64,000 bases of DNA from Capitulum mitella. Taxonomy: Eukaryota; Arthropoda; Thecostraca; Pollicipedomorpha; Pollicipedidae. Of this stretch, positions 56,901 to 64,000 are shown piece after piece. The stretch lies in contig CP099849.1 of NCBI GenBank assembly GCA_030062745.1, positions 20,104,144-20,168,143 of the forward strand, given 5' to 3'. Numbering within the stretch: the stretch's first letter is position 1; each line of letters begins with the position of its first letter. Made by a program: the position numbers and the translations under genes. The notes beneath the pieces were generated by a model. That model had not been told where the DNA came from. It ran no database searches and saw only the letters and a program-made list of their open reading frames with translations.

Positions 56901-59900
56901 CTGAAATATCCCAGCTTCATCCCGGGCCATAAAATGGTTGAACGGTGTCGCCAAAGTGTTGCAAACTTTACATAAAGGACGGCAGACGAGAAAATGAGGA
57001 CTGAAAAATTACCCGTCCAATGCTAAAAATAAACACTTAATAAGAACGCCTGTCAGAATGATGACTCCAGCTGCCCAAAGGACTTCACCTATCACAACAA
57101 AAATGCGTAATTAAACGCAGGACGCCATTTTAACAAAACCGGCGCCGCCCACGTCGTTCCATGCTCACAGAATTTCAACAAAAAACGTGCAGTATCCACA
57201 CACCGTCTCGCAGCCCCGCAATCCTGGTCCTGCGGCGCGGAGACCTCCGTTCGCCGCCCGCTCCGACCAGCAGCCTCCCCTCCCTCTCCGGCGCTCACCG
57301 GGTGCTCCAGGACGCGCTTCTTGAAGCCGAAGTAGGCGCCGACGAAGGTCAGCGGCACGGAGACGCCAAACCAGAGCCCAATCAGCGCCAGGATGGTGAG
57401 GAACGGCAGCGCCGCCGACGAGCTGTGCGCCCACAGCACCAGGTTCAGCAGCAGGGTGATGCCGAACACGATCCTGCGGCAGACCAGAGCGGCGTCAGGG
57501 AAGCCGCGCCGCACGGCGGTCGGCGGCACGGCGGAGACGAACGGGTCGAGTGGTGCGGAGCTCAGAGGGTTTGTTACGGATTTTCCGCCGCACGCAAACA
57601 GACATGGGCGACATCACATATACAAGAACGAGATTTCGTACACTGCGCGAGGTTTCTTAGAGGCGTACAACACCAATCTATCATACGCACGCGATGGCCA
57701 AGTCCTTCATTTGAAGGGCTCGAGCCACTCGAGACCAGTTTGATGGATAGCCTGGGCTGAATACATCTCACATGATGTCATGCAAGCGACTGCAGCAATT
57801 CATCACTGTCTCATGCCAACCCATTCCCAAGCAGATAAACAAAACAAAATATGCCAAAACCCGTCTGACAGGGAACAGCGGTGTCATGGACACGCAAGAT
57901 GGACATCACGGCGACATCACGCAACAAACTGGGCAATTAATGTCACTGTCATTGCGTGCAGATGTCATTTGCTCAGATGAGAAGATATATGCCCATCTGG
58001 CACCGACACTGCCCAAATATTGCCGTCGTCAATGGCATTTCCGGCGCGCACGCAAATGGTCAACTATCGTTTCGCACAAGGGCTGACACAAACTGGTCAT
58101 ACAGGACCGCGTATAATAGGAGGCAGGCGTAAAGGAACGGCACACAGCGAAAAACACACAATGTAACAGATTCTCGGAGTCTTCATGCACTGGCCTAATT
58201 CAACATCCATGGAACAAAAGAAAACCAAACACACTGTCTGGGCTTGAAGTCAGACCCGACTTTGCTGAACGATTGGTTCACAACATTTGATGGTGAGTGC
58301 TGTTTTGGTTCAAGGAACTTTCGCCCTAGTACGTTATCTACAAACTTGATGAATTAGTCCACAAAACCATGGCATCCTATTGCCCATCAACGCCCTTCTG
58401 CAAAACTATAACAATTCCACGAAACGTCAACTGATAATAAGCCAACGAGTCACAAAAACCTCACAGTACCATTTATGCCCTCCATTCCATGGACGCAGCT
58501 ACATGCTTTTCAACTTATCCCCCCCAATTAACTGAGCAGAATCCTTGTCATGTACCAGCTTAAATGTTTTTGCCATTCAGAACAAAACACAAGGATCAGA
58601 CACCACCAGAAAATAAGAATTCTGTCACGCAGTGCTTCACGACGAAAACCTACACAGGGTCCAGCGTCCAGTCATCGCGGGGCTAGTGCAACAATGTCCA
58701 CCCAAAGTAAGCCCAGCACCAGACGATGAAAGCCAGCCGACAGTTTTCGCTCACTTCACGCACAGTGAACCAGCACCCAAAACAGGGCCCTCTCACCCAG
58801 GCACAACGGGTGAAGGGTGCAATCCCCTGGGCTCTCATGACACCAAGCAGAACGTTTTGGCACCCACACGTTACCCACTCACCCGGGGCAGAGTGTGGAG
58901 GTCAGCAGGACGTTGAGACCCCACTTCTCGCCGCCGAACGACTTGTAGATGCGGGCAGCCACGTATCCGGCCGGCGTGCCCAGACAGACGTACAGCACCA
59001 GACCGCAGGTCATCAGCGAGCCGCGGTTCGCCGGCGACAGGAAGCCCAGGCAGGCGAACACTGCCGCGGGCAGAGACGCCGGCGTCATAAGCGGCGGCCC
59101 AGCAGGTCGCATGGGCACACGGGCGGGTCCGAGAGGTCACACGGGCACACGGATCAGTCCGATGGGTCATACAGGTGACAAAGAGCCCTCCGAGGAGCCA
59201 CAAGGGTCGGTCAGACAGGTCGCACGGGGCGGCCCAGTAGTTCGTAAGGATCATACGGGTTACACGGGCCGGCCAGAAGGGCCACACGGATCACAAGAGT
59301 CATCCCGGTCACACGGGTCGATCCAAGAAGTGCCACCTGAGTAACAGAGAACGTTCAGAGGGGCAAGGGAGAGGCTACAGCGGTGCTGACCGCGGCTCCT
59401 CAGTAGCGTCGACTGCACGTGTTCGGTACAAAACAGCCTCAACGACTGACGGCAGTCGACTGTCAACAGTACAAGTCTCGTCATGTATAACATCAAGCAA
59501 AGCTGCCACAACGATTGCGCAGCGCCCGGTGTATGGATTACGAATAACGTTGTGGCCACAACTTTCCAAATGAAAACGACCGACGCTTACAAAGGACGCT
59601 GAAGCCTGCTGCCGACACCAAAACCGCCACTTAAGCCAATGGCCAATCCGCGAGTCAAGAGAGGGTTTAATCAAACGTTCTGTTATCGCTAGGCTATCCA
59701 AGGTTGGCCGCGAAAACAAACAGTCACTGAGAGTATGTGGGCGAACGACTTAAAACGAACTCAGCCGATAACACACAAGCGTCCACGCCGTCCTATCCCC
59801 GGCCGGCGGCTCCCGGGCGCGACTGACCGAGCGTGATGAGCATCATGGAGAGGACCTGGACGCCGGAGCCGACCAGCACCGAGAGCAGCATGCCGTGCCG

Positions 59901-62900
59901 CGGCGGTCGGAACACGTCGCCGTGCACCAGCTTCCAGCCGAACTCCTCCTGCGTGTCGTCGCCAGACTCGATCTGCGGGCGCGCCGGATGGCCGTCAGGC
60001 GGCGGCCGGCAACAGGACTGTCCGGGGCTAAGGACGGCGGGCCGCTGCCCATCGGCAAGCTCGTGGCCAAATCCACCGGCGGTGCCACGGTGTAGGACAG
60101 CGGTCTGGGTCGAAGTGAGTATACACAGGCAGACCGGTACAGGGAAGCGCAGCGATCCACGCATTACAATGGCGCAGCACGAAATGGTCAGAAAAATCTA
60201 AACAACAGTTAGAAAGCAGACAGCCGTGAACGGCGACCCATACGGCTGAACGCACAGACTAATAATCGGTCATTTTCGTTTTTTCTGACCAATCGTACGA
60301 GAGCAATGCTGAAGGGAAAACGCAACATCAGCCCAAAGCTATTTTTCGGCCAGAGCCCCGAGGCAGAAGCAACCAATGGCAGGACCATTCATCAAATTCA
60401 CGAGCTCAAATGGCCAGCATTTGGCTAAACCACCACTATATGACGGCTTCCGCTGGGGAGCGTTCCAAAATATCGGCGTCAAGGCGCTCGTTTACCCGCT
60501 CATGGTACAGAGTGCGGGGAAAATGGCAGCCGGTGTACTATTAGGACACTACAATTCATCAACCTAAGTAAAATCGAGTGATTCCTCTCGATTTCTTCCT
60601 TTAGCGGCAGTCTAAGGTAACCAGCAGGACATCGGTTAATAAGTCTGCAGGATTTTTTAAGACATCTTTCCTCCTCCGCATAAGACGGCGCGCAGAAAGT
60701 TATGAAGTGAGAGCTTGAACTGAGCAAAACTACGGGTTGCGGTTCTCCAGACTAAGATATGCTCCCTTTCACAATACCGGACCTCAGCTCATAGAATACG
60801 TTAACGAAGCTGTGCCTATCGACTGCATCCCCGTCTACACATCATTCGTCTCGCTGCAGCAATTTCACATTCCACTCGATAGTTGCATTTAGCCTAATGA
60901 AGCACCCTAGAAAAACTACTTCCCGACCTGCATCCAGGAAATCTACCTGGTATTTAATACCTCGTTATGTGATACGAATAGCACAGTTGTGAAACCAGAA
61001 CGCAATAACGCTTTGGAGTAGAAGCATTGATGCAAAGTTTATAACTAGTCACAATGCCTGACTGCCCCATCAGTGTCAGGCCCTGGTCACCACTGTTGAG
61101 AACGTCTTCCCCCAAGCCACCACATCAGAGCACACCCCTACATCACCGCCACACCGCCAGACCGCACCGCTTAAGTCCGGCACCCAATCACGGCCGGTAC
61201 GCACAGCTTCATCACAGCATCACCGCCCAGTCGCCTGACCCATCAGCGGCCCATGACGCCGAGCAGGCTGGGTCGGCGGCCCGCCCACCTGGTTGTAGCG
61301 CGCGATGTCCTTGTGCAGCGTCCGCAGCATGATCATGGCCACCATGCCGGAGAGGAACAGCACGATCACCAGCGAGTTCAGGATCGAGAACCACTGGATG
61401 TTGGAGTTGGGCATCGAGTCCAGCAGGTAGTCCCAGCGCGAGGACCACTTGTGGTCGTGCGTCTCCTGGCAGAACAAACGGACGGCGTCACCTGGGTCCT
61501 GGTCACCAGCACGACCACGGACAACATAAAATTGTGACATGGACATCGAACACGCCGCCCGAACTCTGAAACTGCGCAAGTTCACGGTGCGGCCATTGCC
61601 CGCCACAGACTGCCGTACGCGGACCACGCACCTTTCCAAAACCGCAATAAACAAGTGGAATCTAATGAAGAAAAACTTTGGTGGGGAAGTGTGGGGCGAG
61701 AAGACTTAACAGGGGTTCACGCGAAGTGTGAAGACGCACGTGTGCCGGACCACTCACATGGAAGATGACGGAGTAGGTGTACTTGATGTTGATCTTCTGG
61801 CCGGCGACCAGCTCCCGGGAGCTGATCTCCATGGGCGGCAGCTGGCTGTCGCAGCTGACGCCGTCGGCGGGGTGCTGGATGGAGCGCGGCGTCACGTGCA
61901 CGCGGATGATCCGGCCGCCTGGCGACGGACCACCCCACAGTTAGTCCAGCCAGGGGTGCCGGCGCAGCGCTGAGCAGGGTCGACAGGCGACCACCGGGAA
62001 GCTCCCATGGGAACATTATACCACCAGGTGGCAGTTTAGATCAGCCGCAATTAATACACAATGGTTTCGAAAAGGCAACGTCATGACACAGTATATGGCT
62101 TCACAATTTCATAACACCCAAAAAGTTGCCAGTTTCTAAAAATAGTTAAAACAGTCTAAAAATCGTCTGACTAAGCTGTCTAAAAATAGTCAAACTGTAC
62201 CACATAACACGCAAAGGACGGTCTTTCGACACGACCATGGGAATTTGAGACAATCCTGTGGTTTCAGCTAACCGTTCTCCTGGAAGGAGGCGCCCCAGGC
62301 CTCGTTGGAGCCACTGTGGTATGTGATGTTGAAATCCAGGTGGTTGTACACGTAGTAGACGTCACTCTTATGAGCCAAATTACTCTGAAAGGGAAAACGA
62401 GCGCTAATAAGAGGAATGATCTGACACCAACTACCCATATCGTTAACATCACTTAATAATTTGCCTGACTTTACCATCGCTCCCTCTTTCTACGCGACGT
62501 CGTATCACGGTTACCTCCTTCCCACAGCAACAGGTGCAGATGGAAACGGCAAAAACAAAACAGGCCACCCTTTATCTCAGGACTTCGTGTCAGCATAGCC
62601 GCTGGCGACAGCGTTATACCCCAGAATCGGGAAGGTCCGAGTTGACCTCTCACGACCAGCAGATCGTCCAGTCCGAGAACGTCACAGCGTGGCCACCCGG
62701 CGGCGGCCACTCACGCCCAGGTAGCAGGACGGCTTCGGCCGGTTCTGAGCGTCCACGTAGCAGCCGACCGGGAAGCCGTTGTTGCAGCTGCGCTCGCCGG
62801 GGTCCGTCACGTAGCACAGCGTCACTGGCATGTTGTCTGCCAACGCGGGGATACGGGTCAGTAATATGTAATTTAATTATCAATGCACGTAGCGTGCATA

Positions 62901-63945
62901 ACGTAACTAGGTACGAATAATACACAAAACTGTGCGTAACACCTGTTATGGGTGATTTTCTAGCCGCAGCCGTGCACTGTTCACATGAATCCCGCCGGCG
63001 GACGCCCGATGTTCGGGTGAAGCCTCAGCCATCGACCGCTTTGGCACGCCCATTCAAAACGCTATCGCGGCATTTCAACATCTGTTGATTCAACGCCGAC
63101 ATCGACAAACATGATAATCAGTACACACGCTGAAGGGGACAGCCGACGGAAATGCCATTAGTGCCTCGCGCCGAAACAAAATCGCATTTGTCACGAAAGC
63201 GACTTCGTTCTGTTTTCCACGCTCGTCGCCCTGGCCATGTCAAACTCGGTCATTCTCGAACCCGGCGGCGAGGCCCTGTAGGCCGCCATCTTTGGCGTGC
63301 CGCCGGCCACTAACCGCCGGCCGCACGCCTCCACCACCCACCGACAATGAAGTGGTGCTGGTAGTCCAGGAAGATGGCGCGCTTCAGGCCGGCCAGCTTG
63401 GTCTTGGCCTCGTTGCTCGAGCCGTCGTAGGAACGCTCGCAGACCTTGACGCACGTCTGAGACAGCTTCCCGACCGGCTCGAACACGAACTGCCCGGGCG
63501 GCACCGAGGTCACACGGCGGTGGATCGGGCGGTGCCGGCAGACGGCAGCGTGCGCCACTGAGGCGTCCGACACTGACAATGAAGACCTATCCCACCTGCT
63601 TTAGAACGCCCATTTTGGCTGAAGGCTGTTACACACACAGCCATGTTGGTTCCTCTAAAATGTTAGCTTATTCTAAAGGAGTAAAACTGTTAAGCAACAG
63701 GAGTAAATTAACATTACAAACTAGAACATAGCAAAACAAAAACAAAGCAAGTGCGTTTCTACCACACTGATGTCAGTACCTCCAAACGAATAAAAACAAA
63801 TCATGCCACCAAAATACGACCATTCTAAGACCGTTCTTTACAAACCTCGTAGGGCGACGACTGGATACGTTCCCCGAATACCACTTGTCCCAGGTTCTCA
63901 ACAGGAGGTGGTGCTGACTTCTCCTTGGGTTCACAGAAATCAAAA
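50952..63945 (-). CDS. TM9SF2: TM9SF2 (nonaspanin), 5' end outside window
   Basis: Nine-pass Golgi/endosomal membrane protein. Thirteen exons in coding order: 63945-63846, 63489-63342, 62836-62715, 62384-62273, 61918-61758, 61465-61289, 59972-59828, 59060-58883, 57473-57299, 54937-54801, 53542-53431, 51664-51492, 51019-50952. All phases agree. The luminal part runs FDFCEP...[12 protein letters not shown] and DNMPVT. The membrane part runs [73 protein letters not shown] and ends VKVD. The terminal KVD fits the family's KxD/E COPI-binding signal for Golgi retention. ENLGQV and RYNQ...EEFGWK favour TM9SF2 over TM9SF4. About 602 codons are here (human protein 663 residues); the signal peptide and first residues lie beyond 64,000. 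One +1 frameshift at about 51577. Confidence 0.93.
51492..51664 (-). CDS. TM9SF2: TM9SF2 penultimate exon with +1 frameshift
   Basis: The exon reads [20 protein letters not shown]...HYFAT, then meets an in-frame TAA. Skipping one T gives [20 protein letters not shown], which continues the family sequence without loss. Total length minus one fits the phases of both neighbours. The extra base sits at about 51577 in GCCACC-T-AAGCTG (minus strand). Confidence 0.85.
54319..54642 (+). CDS. Hypothetical 107-codon frame in a TM9SF2 intron
   Basis: A frame with balanced composition ([16 protein letters not shown]..., ending KLVARYTYE) on the strand opposite TM9SF2, inside its intron between exons ending 54801 and starting 53542. 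I do not recognise it. Codon use is less GC-biased than the neighbouring genes. It may be a transposon remnant or chance. Confidence 0.2.
   Translation: MASRQSRVAARMAELRSRPLRRVGRALIRGTWTSQELAQRAVVARAEIHTWRFVRRRDNTFRDLIIDQQQHIYQTQMEAVFEREHGETPTPLTRDTIPKLVARYTYE
59095..59335. repeat. Degenerate minisatellite in TM9SF2 intron
   Basis: Variants of GGTCACACGGG and GGGCACACGGATCA recur every 15-30 bp just upstream (in gene orientation) of the exon starting at 59060. Unlike the Cdc20 cases, no clear copy of the splice junction is visible. Confidence 0.5.
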
Positions 63946-64000
63946 CTACAAAAAAAAACAGCATCAGTGTTAGGGCAGCACTGGCCCCAACCACACAAAA

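Overview
This is a eukaryotic, intron-rich window and almost certainly an arthropod. Coding exons are very GC-rich in third positions, introns follow GT-AG, and a (TTAGG)n array, the arthropod telomere unit, lies inside an intron. The style (GC-rich exons, AT-rich islands, TTAGG interspersions, a CYP2-clan P450) would suit a crustacean, but I cannot name the species.

Layout. Positions 1-16,900 hold no host gene I can recognise. They contain a complete but dead pogo/Tigger-type DNA transposon (3775-7328, with terminal inverted repeats and a TA duplication), a hAT-like MITE (7651-7909), perfect hairpins and degenerate minisatellites. Positions 17,060-23,828 (+) encode Cdc20/fizzy, the mitotic APC/C activator. 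Tail to tail with it, 25,572-48,231 (-) encode Rsf1, the histone-binding PHD subunit of the RSF chromatin remodeler, in 14 coding exons with a giant acidic exon 4. A CYP2-clan cytochrome P450 (31,360-33,188, +) sits nested and antisense in a 5.9 kb Rsf1 intron. Rsf1 intron 1 carries a 142-bp inverted repeat flanking a TTAGG array. Positions 50,952-63,945 (-) encode TM9SF2 (nonaspanin); 13 exons including the C terminus are here, and the 5' exons lie beyond the right edge.

The genes are unrelated in function: cell cycle, chromatin, oxidation and endomembrane transport. What unites the window is how its introns are built. At least six introns in Cdc20 and Rsf1 contain tandem copies of their own exon-intron junctions (donor plus exon end, or acceptor plus exon start), giving rows of decoy splice sites. 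A smaller 26-bp duplication abuts a seventh junction. A second oddity is a set of apparent one-base insertions inside otherwise well-conserved coding exons: three in Rsf1 exon 4, one in Rsf1 exon 10 and one in a TM9SF2 exon. All are of the +1 type. They are either assembly errors or something real that RNA data should settle.

All exon boundaries were inferred by eye from reading-frame phase, splice consensus and remembered family sequences; no alignment was run.
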